Shown: positions 52,271 through 64,000, numbered from the stretch's first letter. The stretch: 64,000 nt of DNA from Prunella strophiata (GCA_036583965.1 JAZBQD010000018.1:14548867-14612866); one strand, 5' to 3'. Numbers and translations: made by a program. Notes: generated by a model from the letters alone, not told the origin.

Positions 52271-55200
52271 TGGATTGTGATAGTCCCAACTTTCAGATAG
52301 ATTGAATAAGGTCTTTCTAGAACTTGCCAGCCTCTGTTCTAGGCTGTAGAATGGTCTTGTCTGAGACTAAATTCCAGAAGTGCTCTTACTGCTGCACCTT
52401 ATAGAGGTGACACTGTCAGGCCTTCAGGGATAAATGCTGTACTCTGAGCTTTTAGGGCTTTTAGGCTTTACTCAGCACAAGTGTTGTTCTACATTTCTGC
52501 TGTTCTAGGTTTGGAGGGGTTTTTTAGCAAGTGTCACTACTTTGTGATTCCTTGCATCTGTGAATGCCAGAGAACCTGAAGACTGTGGAAGAAATTGCTT
52601 CCTCTTGGAACGAACCTGTCCAGTACTTGATTTTTCATATCTGATGTGGAAAATTGTCTTGCTTAATGTGAACAGGATGACATTCATTAAGGCTTTTGTA
52701 GATAAGATGATTAAAAGTTACACTGCTCTGTAAAGAAACAGCATCTCTGTGGCTTGATAAAGTACATCCATGTACAGAATAGTTTCCTCTTATTTTGTTA
52801 AGGTGTTTCTCTATCACAAAGTTAATAGCAGAAAAAGACATATTGGGTGATTTAGTTCATCTTTTGCCCTGTGAAGTGTCTCAGCACTGCTGTGCTGTTA
52901 TTCTGAGCCTCATCCAGGTTAGCTTTGAATGGATAGCAGACTGTGTTTTGGAGATCATGGTCTGGATACTTCTGAGCTATTTGAGTCTCTTTAGCCCATA
53001 GAATTTGCTGTACTATTATAGAAATCTGACCTGAAGAAAAAAACCTGACTCCCATATACTAACTTCATATTCTGATACATTGCAGATTATTTAACCAGCT
53101 CACCTGCTAGGTCTCCTATAAAAGTCAAAGATAAAATGATTTCGTTATTTAAAGCAGGAGACCTTTTTGTGTACCTGTACTTGACTTGAAAAACTTTAGC
53201 TGTGCTATAGCTATGTGAGATACCTATGTAAAGAAATAAGGGCTGTCATCCTTACTCCACAATGAACAGCACAGAAGGGAAAATAATCCTCAAGAAACTG
53301 GAGTTTGAGTGCCTATATGGTGAGACAGGTATGGGCATAACCTTAATTACAGTATTTTGTCAGCACAAGATCTAGCACAGCAAGGTTTTATGCCTATGAT
53401 TGCTGCTTATGGGACAGACTGACTGTGTTTCCCTTTCATTAGCTCTTGTAAAATTATCAGAAACCCTCCTTCAGTCTTCTCTTTGTGTGTTTGCTTTGGG
53501 GATTTAGAGTATGACAGAATTCACATTTGGCAGGGACATTCTGTCAGATCCAAAGGGTGCAGCTGGAGAGATAAAGGTCAAAGGAAATGATCAAATATGT
53601 AGATGTAGTTAAGGCAATTGCAGTGCTCGCTGATGGTGAGGGAGAGAAGGTCACTGGTGTTGCTTGGCTCTTGCCTTAGTTGGGGTCCTATCAGTCTGTC
53701 TGATACAAAAGCACTTGCAGGACAGGGAATTAAACTGTGTGGAGCAGGAACAGAAATAGAAAGAATATTTTAAAAGCAGAGAGCAGCAAAGGTCAGCTTG
53801 ACTCTGCACCTAAATTTGGCAGCTGGGTGCAGAGCTCAGTCTGTCAGACATCTGAAGAACTCATTTGTTTGTGGAGTTACCTGAGCTTTTGATTGACACT
53901 GTTACCTGATGCGTTCCTTTGCTGCTCTGTGTTCACTTTCAATGCTCAGCATGCTATTTTTGTACTTTTTAACACAGATGCAAGGTTCTGTGGTTTTATA
54001 ATAAGAGAGTAATGGAAGCTTTAAACAAAATTTCAAAAAGAGAAAAATCTTCTTAACCGGGAAAAAAAAGGCATTATGATATTTCTAACTAGTCTTCAGC
54101 TGAGAATTTACTATAAAAACTTCTGAAGTCTGAGATGTATCTGTGGATAGTAGAGGGTAAAGATTTTTATCAATGTTTAGATGTGTCTTTTAAAGGTCAA
54201 GAAATGTCATAAGAAAAGATTGAAAGCATTTCATGTAAATTGTTCCTGGAACATATCCAAGTGGCATTTATCTCCTGGGTTCATTTTTTTTTTATTTTAA
54301 GAGCTGTAGGAAGTAAAGCCACTTTTTCTCTACTCCAGGAATGTGGAGAGAGGCAAAAACCAAGGTAATAAAAAAGGACTTGGTGATACATATTAGTTTA
54401 ATTTTAGGTAGAATGCTTATGCCTTCATGATAAAGGGATTCTGTCCATCTTTTGCTGGAGGCAACAGCAAGACACCAACCAGCTGAGGAAGTTGAAAACA
54501 TTTTTGGGGATAACCAAACCATGCTTTGGTGCCTCTGAGATCCATTGTAGTGTTGGGTAATTGAAAATGAAAGGCCTGAATCTTTCACACTTGGAATAAA
54601 ATCTGTGAAGCTGACACACTCACAAGTGAGTTAGAGAGGATGGGAAAACCAGAGCAAACAAATTTTGTTTGAATTATTCCTTACCTTGATGTTCCTTCTG
54701 CTATTTAACTCTGTTCAAGCATTTATTTGTGTTCTTGGGTCTCCAGACATACTGCCTTTTTTATGCTGCCTCTGGAGTTTCTAGAAATTGGCTTCTAGAC
54801 TGTGGTTTTGTTTGCTAGGCCTGGGACCCTGGAAGGCAAGGAGGGGATGATATGGACTTAAGAAAACTGTTCATTAAGGTTAATGGACCTTGTAATGCAC
54901 AAGGGAATATCTGCCAGCCTTGAGAAAAGCATGAGCCCCAGAGTATTCCTCTCATCTAGAAAGCTTGTTCAGGTGTAATGAACAGGTTCTTCACATGGTT
55001 GTCTGAAATTTTCCATAAAAGAGAAAGAGAGAGGAGAAGATGAGGTTTCCTCCTCTGCCCCTATCCCCATACTGACTGTCAGTGCTGGTACTTCTGCTGA
55101 CACAGAGTAATTCAGAGTTGGTAAGAGGCCTCCGGTGCCCACCTCAGGAGAGCTGGGGTGGAGCTGCAACTTCATTTAATAAATAGAAACAAAGCTTCAC

Positions 55201-55520
55201 TAACTAGTGTGTCATCACACACACAGTATCCATAGAGAGTGATGTAACTTTCATATTTGCAAATATGCAACTGTTTTCTGCTTTCTAGTTTGAAAAATTA
55301 TTTTCAAGAGCTTGCTTCTATTTATAACAGCCCGAAGAATATTGAGGCTGTCAGCTGCTTGCTTCCCTTCCCATTTGCAGGGATGCGGTACACAAATTAT
55401 AACTTGGTAATTGTGATTTCTGCTTTGAGCACTCTGAAAAATTACAGCCTAATTAAATAATTATGGCAGTTGTTCATTCTTTTTTCTCTCTCTCTTTTTT
55501 TTTTTAATACATATTTGCAG

Positions 55521-55770
55521 CCGAGAGTTTCAAGGAAGCCCAGATGGTAAAGATCAAGGAAGAGCCGATGGAAGTTGACATCCACGACTCGCAGGCTTCG
55601 GTGTCACCCAGCCAGCCCGGCCACAGCGTTGGCTACAGCACTTTACTGGGGCGGGACATCAGCGAGCGCATCCAGAAGGCACCCTGAGGGCCGTGTGCTC
55701 CCAGAGAGAAATCTCTTCAGCCAGGACATTTCAGTGAAGATGGCATCTGAGCTGCTCTTCCAGCTATCAG
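55521..55770 (+). CDS. ZNF827: ZNF827 coding exon 6, with one-base frameshift (third KEEP/helix module)
   Basis: The acceptor ATATTTGCAG ends at 55520 and the donor TCAG|GTAAAT follows 55770. Both boundaries are phase 1, so an intact exon must be a multiple of three, but it is 250 nt. From the acceptor the frame reads AESFKEAQMVKIKEEPMEVD onward to GYSTLLGRDISERIQKAP and then hits TGA at 55685-55687. From 55686 the +1 frame resumes the expected protein: EGRVLPERNLFSQDISV, then KMASELLFQLS up to the donor. One base too many lies in the CCCT run at 55682-55685. The break may be an assembly or sequencing error or a genuine variant. If real, the protein would lack all later zinc fingers and the mRNA should be an NMD target. 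Contains an IKEEPMEVD SUMO-like motif. The middle of the exon is unusually GC- and CpG-rich for this window. Confidence 0.9.
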
Positions 55771-56463
55771 GTAAATCCAGTGCAACCGCTCAATAGCTGA
55801 AGTTAAAGAACAAATGAGATTTTTTCGCGTAACCCCAAAGTTCTATGAAACTGTGAGATCACCAGGGCTGAAAACTAATAGGAACCTTCCTGCCCTCACA
55901 CTTAGAACACAGAGGCCTTGCCAAATGTCCCCCATAGTCTGCATATGCTTTAAAGCACTGTGGCAGCCAGGTCAGGCTCACAGTATTTCAACTGAGTTGG
56001 AAAAGCCAGAGTTCAGCTCCTGTATTTTTGAAAGCTAATTAAATAATTTGTGACGACTGCTTTGATCCCTGTAGAGGAGAATCTGCAGATGGCAGTTCCT
56101 GGCCTAAGTGGCCAGTGGCTGCAGGATGCAGCACTCCTGGGGCTGCACTGCCCACTTCCCTTGGCAAAGAAGGTGAACTTCATCTGTCACACAAAGGCAG
56201 TGGGACCAGCACTGTGTTCAATGAACACTTGCATTGCACACTCTGCATGGAGCTCTAACAATGATGTGTAGAGCTGGAAAAACTTGCTGGGTGTTAATTT
56301 AAATAAAGTCATGCCCATTCTCTACTAATGCTGGAACCATTTACCCTAAATTATCCTGGGTTATGCTGTTACCTGAAAGCATTAAAATAGTTCTGCTGAA
56401 TAAAATTTGATAGAGAACATATGGCATATGCTAATCACAAAACTCGTGTGTGTTCCTTTGCAG
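55771..56463 (+). other. ZNF827: ZNF827 intron 6
   Basis: About 0.7 kb, the shortest intron in the window. No repeat or additional exon is evident. Confidence 0.9.
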
Positions 56464-56521
56464 AAAAGGTGAGCAAAGAGCACAACCACAATAAAGATAA
56501 CACCATCAGAACTACAGCCAG
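56464..56521 (+). CDS. ZNF827: ZNF827 coding exon 7 (58-nt exon)
   Basis: A small exon after the acceptor TTCCTTTGCAG at 56463. With the last G of exon 6 it reads EKVSKEHNHNKDNTIRTTA, then leaves a two-base AG at the donor CCAG|GTAAGT after 56521 (phase 2). The sequence is collinear with vertebrate ZNF827. It is the hydrophilic continuation of the helix that ends exon 6, followed by a His/Asn/Lys-rich stretch; no domain is visible. At 58 nt it is not a multiple of three, but with exon 8 (104 nt) the pair totals 162 nt and restores phase 1. The two may therefore be spliced as a unit. The donor is a perfect consensus. Confidence 0.93.
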
Positions 56522-59500
56522 GTAAGTACAGCCTGTGGTTACCTGCAAAGCTGCACTGCCTCCTTCTGCCTTGTGAACTCAAACCTGTCTCTTGCAAACG
56601 TGACCTGATAGTACAAATGTAAGATATTTCCATGAGTAATGGAACCCATATCTGAAAAACTACAACCATAGATCTGGTTGCTTAGGGTTTATAAGTCAAA
56701 AAGGCCCAAAGAGCTTTTATCTATTCTCCTCTGATCAAGTAGTCACACATCATTTTAAGAATTATTTATTCCATTTTTTTTCAACAAAAACTGAAACTTA
56801 AAAGAAACTGCATGGTATATGCAGTGCTTGAGGGAAGACCAGGCTGACAACTGGATTTTAAGACATGGACCAATGTAAGAAGAGGTGATTTTGATTGTTT
56901 TCTGTTTAGCTAGATTTCTTTAGAAAAATTTCAATTTAGAATTTCTGTCATCTCAATACATTCTAGAGATGAATTTTTAAAAGTCAGACTGTAAGACAGT
57001 GCTAAAAAGACGTGTTAAAGATTACAGTTACATTATTACAATAATTTAAATTAACCAGGAGTTAAAAATATGATCCTATTGTGGCCTGTGCTGTTAAAGA
57101 AATGTGCACTTTACAGTACTGTGGCTGGGAACAAGCCCACAAGGTGTTTGTGTCCCTGAGCAGCAAGGTGAAGTGTCCCTATGGGAAGATTTAAAGCTCT
57201 TATGCAGTAAGTGGTATCTGCAACTGGTAAAAACTTAGGAGCCCTTGGTGGGGTAGAAGGAGTAGGCAGGAATTGGCAAAGACATGTTTATTTCCTACCT
57301 GAAAGTTCCCTAATTGTTGTGGATGAGTTGGAGACTGAGCACACTGAAGTGATGAAGAGTTCATTCAAAGATAGAGTAAGAGCTTCTTGCCTCTGCAGCC
57401 CCTTTACAGATGTTCTCAGTGCTAACTTATAACAACTTTGCCCAGACAGACTAGAAAAGCATTTCAGTTGCAAACAAAAAGTCCCTGAAATACATTGTAC
57501 TTAAATTTCTAGGCCTATCCGATTCATTCATGGTAGCTGCAATAAATAACTTGTTTTTAATAAACTGACCAGCTCAGTAAATGTACATTAGGGACTTTTT
57601 TATGTTACAAGTTGAAAGATAATTCAATTGAGCTTTTGGCTTCTGGTTACAGTGAATGCTTCCCATATTTGTTAGTGTGGGAATTTGTCAGATATGCAGC
57701 CTGCACACCCTTTCTGTGCTGCTTAAAAAGCATAAGCCTGAGACACAAACAGAGAGAAATGCATATATTGTCCAACTACTCATTAACCATCCAGGGTGTG
57801 CTGCAGGGATGGGCTGACAAATAGTTGAAAATAGATTTCAGTGTCTCATGATGTTACCAGCAGGACTGGTGTGAGAATCCAGAGCTACTTTTGGATCTAT
57901 CAAAGATAATCCCAATTGGAAAGGTTGAGGACAGTTCAAAGATAACTTGCCCTTCTTTTGGCTGCCAACTTTTAAGAGGATAGCACAGTTGGCTGTTGTC
58001 AAACTTGCATGGAGCTTTACTGAGACGTCCCTACAGTGGCTGCTACCCATCAGGGCATGAAATGCTGAGTGCCTGGTTCAGTTTCTCTGGGTGCTTTTCT
58101 TATCTTGCCTATTTATCAGCAGAAGAAGACATGAATGAGGAGAGCTTCTTAAAGAGGGGAAGTGAGTCAGTCTACTAAATCCTGTGAGTTCAAACAGATT
58201 GACTTGAAAGGCCTTGCCAAAAAAAAAAAAAAAAACCAAAAAAAAAACAACCAATCCACCCCAAACCAAATAAACAGCTGGAAGTCTTTACTGGTGAGGG
58301 TATGACGCCTTCTCAAAAATAGAATGTGATGGAGCAGCCAATGGAGGATAGAGGCACTTGGACTGCATTAAGAAAACATGTGGTGTTGCATTTTGGCTCA
58401 CCAACCCACATCTGGAGTAATGACAGAAAGGCATTTGAATCACAATTGCTGTGTGAAATGTGCTGACAGCTGCAGAGAGCCAAGGTGAGGTCAGTGTTGT
58501 CCACCTGTGAGTAGCTGGGAAGCACAAAGATTTAGCTGTGTCACTGGTGAGGCTTAAATCAGCAAACCCCAGCAAGATGGGTGCACAAGCACTTTTTGCT
58601 GTCTTATTCCTTATTAGCATTTCTAACTGTCCCCTATCTGTTGCTGTTCCTCCTGTGAGTATTCCTGGACTTTGCCAGCATGTACTTCCATATGACTTTG
58701 CTTAAGCAGCCAGAACTGGCAAGGATTCCTCACAGTTCAGTGGCTGAGTGAGATGGTAGAGCCTGCCATCTGTGATGAGAAGACACAAAGTGGAGAAGCA
58801 AGTGATCCGGAAGTGAGTACGCCAGCGTAAGATGCCAAGATAAGTTTCTTTCATCTAGAGAACTGTGTAGCCATGAAACTGGAAAAGTGTAGCCAGAGGA
58901 AAAATAAAAAATATCCTAAAGCTTAACCTTCGTCAGAAAGGACTTTGCACAGTGATTGAAGACAATGTGTAATTTCTTGCTATGAAGCAGGAGCTCCTCC
59001 CTCCACACTTTGCACTGGGAATCAGAGGACAGACCTGCTGAAATAGAAATAATGATTGGGCCTCCTCTGAAGAGACTCTGCTGCCATTCTAGAAGAAGGC
59101 AGAAAAGAGGTATCCAAGAATGGTTCTGTAATTCACCAGAGGCCAGTGGAGGAGAGGGAAATCCTTGGGATATGACATGATGAGGCCTTCAGCAGTGCCT
59201 GCTCATGACCTATGGCCTAACCTGAAACAGAGAAGCCCTGCACCATCTATTTTGCTTAGAACCAGCAGTGAGCAAGCAGTGTCCCAGTGACTGAATCTAA
59301 GACACAAGCAGGAAGGCCAACCCGAGCAGATTACAAGATTTTGAAGAGTTACAATAGTAATAAAACATTTTTTATTGCTGTTTTTCTTTCAAATCATTAG
59401 TAAACCAGTGAGAGGAATGTTGCAATAAATCATGGTGTATTTTTATACAGTGTCAGTCTGTTTTCTATTATGTCACCCCTGAGTGGGAGTGTGAGTCTTG

Positions 59501-61027
59501 GAAGAAGTTTTGCACATGTGTGTTGGAGATGTTTTGGTTTATCCTGGTCACTTGTTTTCTGGAGTATCCTGCATTGTTCCGCTGTTGGCATTCACCAAAC
59601 TGTTCAGGTTTGGGGCAACTTCATGCCTTCCCCTTCAGCACAGCCTAATGCTGACTGCTTATGGATGTGTTCAGACTTTAGTAGAAACACCAAAATGTCC
59701 CATTAACTGTCAAGTATGGAACAGCACAAAAAGAATAGTGTCCAAAACACTTAATAGGAAAGTAAAACAACGTGGTTGCCAAAAGTGTTTCACAATCAGG
59801 TCAACTAATTACCAACAAGTTTCCCTGAAGCAGAAGAGATCTGACTAAGAATACAAGTGACTTGGTGGAGACACCTTGTTCACTCTGCAGAAAAACTGCA
59901 TGAGGGAAAACACAGGCAAGTGATGCCTTTTGGACAGAAACTTTGGGTATCTGGACTGGTGAGGTCAGCTTGGTGCAGCTGGCACGTACTTTGAGTCTGG
60001 ACTACCTGCTGTGCAGCACCTTGTAAGGGCTCATAGTAGGTCCTTTATCCTGAAATGATTCTTGGACTTTATTCCTGAGTAAGAAAAAGCTGCAGAAATG
60101 GTCTGGCTTCCTGTTCTGCACCTTTAAAACACCCACTGTACACCAGCCTGTTAAGGATTCTCAGTCTGGGAGAGATCAGATTTAAAGTGATTCTCACTTT
60201 GCTTAGAAGAAATTGATAGTTTACATGCAGATGGAATACATTCCCTTAGCATTTTTCCAAGGAAGACTGTAGTTTTCAATTTTGAATGTTTTTATGTACC
60301 TCTCACTGATGTCTGTCTGTACTGCAGAAAAGGAATTCTTATTTCTGTCTTGATCTTTAATTGAGTAGAAAACAAATACTTTGACAGAGATGCCATTTCA
60401 CTATTGAAATTAACTTTTTAACTTTGTCTATTAATTAAAACTAAAGCAAAATATTATTTTTGAAATCATGTAGCTGGTAATTTTTATGCTTTTTGCTCTT
60501 TGTGATACCCCTGTTCAATTTATGAATTGTTTTCTGCTTTAAAATTCAAATTCATGGAGGCAGTTTCATTCATGGAAGGCCATGTCAGAATAGAACTATT
60601 CAGCATCTTAACCTAATATTTGAAAAGTTTTGTTTTAAAGATGACTACTGTATGCTTCAGATTATTAAATAATAATATTTTTTACCTTTCCTGATTGCCC
60701 TCTCCAGATATGACAATGGAATGCAAATTTTTGAAGTGTTAATTTTAATGATCCATATTGTATTGTGATATAGCAAATGTGAGATGTTGAAATGTAGCTA
60801 AAAGCCTTTTGTGAGGTCTTCAGTTTTCACTCTGAAATGCAATTTTACCAAAGCACACTGCCTCATGGTCTGCCTATTTTTCAGCATGAATTCTGCAAGT
60901 GAAACAGTTTTTTTAACAAAATGGTATTTCTTACAATATTAAGATGTTGAGGTCAAAATTTATATTTACTACTTCTTCTGTTAACTGCTGTTTTCTTTAA
61001 AAAAAGGCATCTTGTTTTTTCCTATAG
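56522..61027 (+). other. ZNF827: ZNF827 intron 7
   Basis: About 4.5 kb. It contains an interrupted A run (58219-58247) and an ETS-like site in a small CpG patch (58807-58827). I recognise nothing else. The stretch 58850-59340 has slightly higher GC but no identifiable coding frame or repeat. Confidence 0.87.
58219..58247. repeat. Interrupted poly-A run
   Basis: A17, CC, then A10 in intron 7. Confidence 0.88.
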
Positions 61028-61131
61028 CCCTTTCTTTTCTGAAGACACATTTAGACAATCACCATTCACTTCCAACTCAAAAGATCTCCTGCCCAACGAA
61101 ACTACTCTTCATGGAAGGACGTCTGCACCAG
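61028..61131 (+). CDS. ZNF827: ZNF827 coding exon 8
   Basis: The acceptor is a T-rich tract ending CCTATAG at 61027. The split codon AG|C starts SPFFSEDTFRQSPFTSNSK, followed by DLLPNETTLHGRTSAP, and the donor CCAG|GTCAGA follows 61131 (phase 1). This agrees with vertebrate ZNF827 in the linker just before the second zinc-finger cluster. No domain is visible; it is Ser/Phe/Pro-rich and probably disordered. The GTCAGA donor is the weakest of the set, which fits possible alternative use. The next coding exon, expected to begin the second finger cluster, was not found before 64000, so the gene runs off the right end of the window. Confidence 0.93.
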
Positions 61132-64000
61132 GTCAGACACCTTTTTCTTTCATTACTTCCAGTTAACAGATATTTTTAAAATTTTTTTACTGTAAACTCC
61201 ACCACCTGACCAATGCTCTTAAAATATGGTTTGCTTTGTCAAAAGGCAATTATTTCTCCATTATAATAAGTGCTTATTATTTAGAAGAAAAAGAGAAAAG
61301 TTAAATATTGCTGGAGTGTTTATGTTATTTCTTTAGGCTGCTGTTTCTATGAATTGTGCAATAGTTTATAGCAAGTTAAATTTAGCAATATCAAGAGAGG
61401 TGAGGAGTTTTTGTGTGTGTGTGTCTGCCACTGTACTGATGCTGAATTACTGTCTGCTATTCTCCTGTTCCTGGCCATTTCCATCTCTGGAGTACAGATG
61501 AAACGTTTGCAGGACATGTACCAGGGTGGCTGAGCTTGGCAATACAATTTTCCTGCCTTCAGCAGTAATTTAGAACCTTTCTGGAAGGATGTGGAGCTCT
61601 TCAAGTGTACTGAAAGGCCACAGTGTCTGTGGGTACCTTCCCACTGCTTTTCTGAACTAGTTGACAGGCATTTTATGTCCAGATATAGCCTGGGTTATAT
61701 TCTGCATTAAAATGGAAAATACAGGCATGTAATAATACTATTCAAGGTCGCACTGAACACATGCAAAATCTTGATATGTGCCTTCACTGTTCTGCTGCAA
61801 AATAACTCGTTTGCTAGTTCACTGTTATCTGTTCTTAAATTAATAGCTCTGGGGTTCCAAAGGTCAGTAATTACACAGTCAGCTGTAGGGGGGGTTATTC
61901 ACCTTTTCTTAGCAATCAATAAACTTTTGGGCACGTTACTGCTAATTTTCAGCTATAGACTGTCATTTAATTTACAATTTAACAGACCCTTCATTTTTTT
62001 TAATGCTTGAATAGTCATTTGACAGCTTGCAAAGTGGCAGATGAGGGTAAGAGCTAGATGCTGTCTAAGGGTAAATATGCATAGCGAGAAGAAAAGAAAT
62101 TGTAGGAGAAGGACAAGGGTCTCCAGGCTGTGCACAGACACACTTCTGCAAGGAAGCAGTGGATTCTGTACCTCCTTGTGAGGAGAACCAGATCAGGTTT
62201 GGTGCTTTTAAGTATTAAAATGTAAACCAGGTTAGCACTTTCAATCCTGGCTTTTGACCTTGACATAACATGGAATATTCATATGCCCAGATGAAAGATG
62301 AGAATTCACAGACTCCTCAGGCAGGGCTCGATACCTCAGAGGACACGGCCTCTAGCAGCAAGACTCTTACATCATACCGAGATAAATGCATGAGAATTTT
62401 AATTCTCTCTAAGACTTCACTTTCAGCAAGGCCACTAGAAGTATGGGTGGGCTTTGGTGGCATGTTTGATCTTCTGCTTAAAAGATGTAAAGTATCTTGT
62501 TGGTTAGATCATCCTGGAGTGTTAGGCTTCTGAGGAATGGGGTTTTCATATGTTTGTGCTGCTCCATAATCTGTTTTGTGGAACCTTGATAGGTCTGTGT
62601 ATTATAATACATATTGCTCTGTGGTTATAAGAGTCTGATATATAATAGTAGCAAGTATACTGAAAATCTTAAAATGCCAGTTTCTGCTATATTTTTATTT
62701 TTGGAACAACTCTTATCATTCCAAATATGTTGTTTCTTCTCAGCTTCACAACAAATTCTTTGGCCTGATGTGCAACTTCACAGTAGCATCAAGAACGTGA
62801 TTTAAATTTGTAATCAATTACAAATATTATACTCATGTAAAAGAGCAGCAGAATACCCACAGGAAAATTTCCTATTAGTTTCAGCCTTGCAAGAAGAAAT
62901 AGCCTATGTACTGCCATGGATAGCTCTGAAAGCATTTTATCTCTTCAAAGAGCAGCATTAAGGAACAGAAACAAACCATTGTGCAAGGCCTACAGAAAGC
63001 ATTACAGAAAATGCAGTGTGTATGTGGTCTCCCACATAAAAATGCTTTTGCTTGACATTTGTTTTGTGTTACTCCATCCCTGAAACAGGACAGTAAGAAG
63101 TAGAAAAGAGCAGCATAAGAAAATGATAGGAAATTCCCAGTCCAGTGGCCCTGGTGGAACCCCACGTACGCGGTTGCTGCTTCTCAAGTGAGCAACAAAA
63201 CGGGCGGCTGTGTCCCCAGACTTCTGCCAACTTTCTGTCTGCAGACTTTTTGGCACCCTAGCTGCAGAGGAATAGGGAAAAGTGACAGGAACATAGGACA
63301 GTAAGATATTTCATGTGTCAAATCTAATTTTTTCTGTACTAGGTAACATTATGCAATCTTATTCATTACCAAGCTCCATCTTAAACCCCATCATCCTTAT
63401 TATTTTTATGAGGATGCTGTTTCAGAAGCTCACCCCTTTGAAGATCTGGGACTACTCTCTTTCCAGCCTGAATTTATTCACAGCAAGTTCTACTTTTGTT
63501 ATCTCACCAGTGCTGTCCTTCAACTTTGATAATTCTTCTTCCTTGTGATGTTCACCATCTGATGCGCCATTCCTTACATTTCTCTAATCCTGCCTTCATT
63601 TTGGGAAAGTGAGACAGCCAGCCTTTTAGTCTTTTTTAGTATGATAGGGCTTCCATTTCCTAGCCTTTTTCTGCCTCTGTTTAGGGGCATTAATTTCTGC
63701 AAATATGAGTAGTCAGAGCTATATGTGCTCTTTCATAGGAGGTTTTATCCCTGACTTTTTCAGCAGCCTGCAATCTTCTGAGTGCATATTGGAAATGCCT
63801 CTCCTGATTAATCACAGCTTTGTTACTAGAACATGCTGGTGTCTCTCTTGCTGGTCAAATAGTAACATGTTTTTCTTTTCCTCTGTAATTTCAGCTGATG
63901 ATTTCAGCATGCAACAGAAATTCTTGTTCCTACACTCTTAGGCATATGACCTTGTAATTTGAATTGTTTCACTTGTTATTCTAGCTCTCAAGATGATTTC
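61132..64000 (+). other. ZNF827: ZNF827 intron 8 (5' part, runs off window)
   Basis: Intronic sequence after the GTCAGA donor. It contains a short TG repeat (61412-61424) and a CpG patch with NF-kB-like and inverted-repeat motifs (63129-63210). The next expected exon was not seen. Confidence 0.82.
61412..61424. repeat. Short TG microsatellite
   Basis: Six TG units in intron 8. Confidence 0.85.

Larger units (their letters stand above)
44218..55520 (+). other. ZNF827: ZNF827 intron 5
   Basis: About 11.3 kb and the most repeat-dense intron. It has a U-rich tract just after the donor (44255-44286), a probable solo LTR (46327-46702), two adjacent CR1 pieces (46713-47165) and a block of three CR1 pieces (50939-52270), two of them in inverted orientation. 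Between these I see only unstructured AT-rich sequence. Confidence 0.88.

Noticed and set aside
1..64000. CRISPR arrays, tRNA/rRNA genes, bacterial operons or phage modules
   Set aside because: No regularly spaced repeats, no tRNA A/B-box pair or cloverleaf, and the whole window has vertebrate intron character.

Overview
This looks like vertebrate, specifically avian, nuclear DNA: AT-rich, CpG-poor, intron-dominated sequence with many chicken-repeat-1 (CR1) LINE fragments, one LTR of the avian endogenous-retrovirus type, and long homopolymer runs. The CR1 copies resemble those of neoavian birds, possibly a songbird, but the species cannot be fixed from the window. There is no sign of bacterial, plasmid or phage content, and no tRNA, rRNA or CRISPR array.

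One gene accounts for all convincing coding sequence: ZNF827 (ZFP827), a C2H2 zinc-finger protein, on the + strand. The window starts inside its first coding-region intron and ends inside the intron after the eighth coding exon. The seven exons present are 17137-18147, 22047-22213, 31977-32460, 43984-44217, 55521-55770, 56464-56521 and 61028-61131. Their splice phases chain correctly (1-1, 1-0, 0-1, 1-1, 1-1, 1-2, 2-1), and the protein they give is collinear with vertebrate ZNF827. They encode most of the N-terminal half: a Ser-rich, short-helix-rich region, the first three zinc fingers, and a linker with repeated KEEP acidic/SUMO-like motifs. Coding exon 1 (the very N-terminus with the RRK motif) and the later zinc fingers lie outside the window.

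The gene has four notable internal features. (1) Exon 6 carries one surplus base near 55682-55685 that creates an early stop. Both its flanks are phase 1, so an intact exon should be a multiple of three, but it is 250 nt. This is either an assembly error or a real disabling variant. (2) Exons 4, 5 and 6 each end with the same module, a KEEP motif followed by a helix of the type QDISVKMASELLMKLS cut by a phase-1 donor. This points to ancient exon duplication. (3) A perfect-consensus 5' splice site lies inside exon 2, and its use would remove 157 codons in frame. (4) Exons 7 and 8 are out of frame singly but in frame as a pair.

The introns hold CR1 fragments at 8.7, 27.7, 34.9, 40.9, 46.7, 47.0, 50.9, 51.4 and 51.7 kb, including one head-to-head inverted pair. 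They also hold a probable solo LTR at 46.3-46.7 kb, two short perfect palindromes, several poly-A/T runs (longest T41), and a few CpG-retaining patches that may be conserved regulatory elements.
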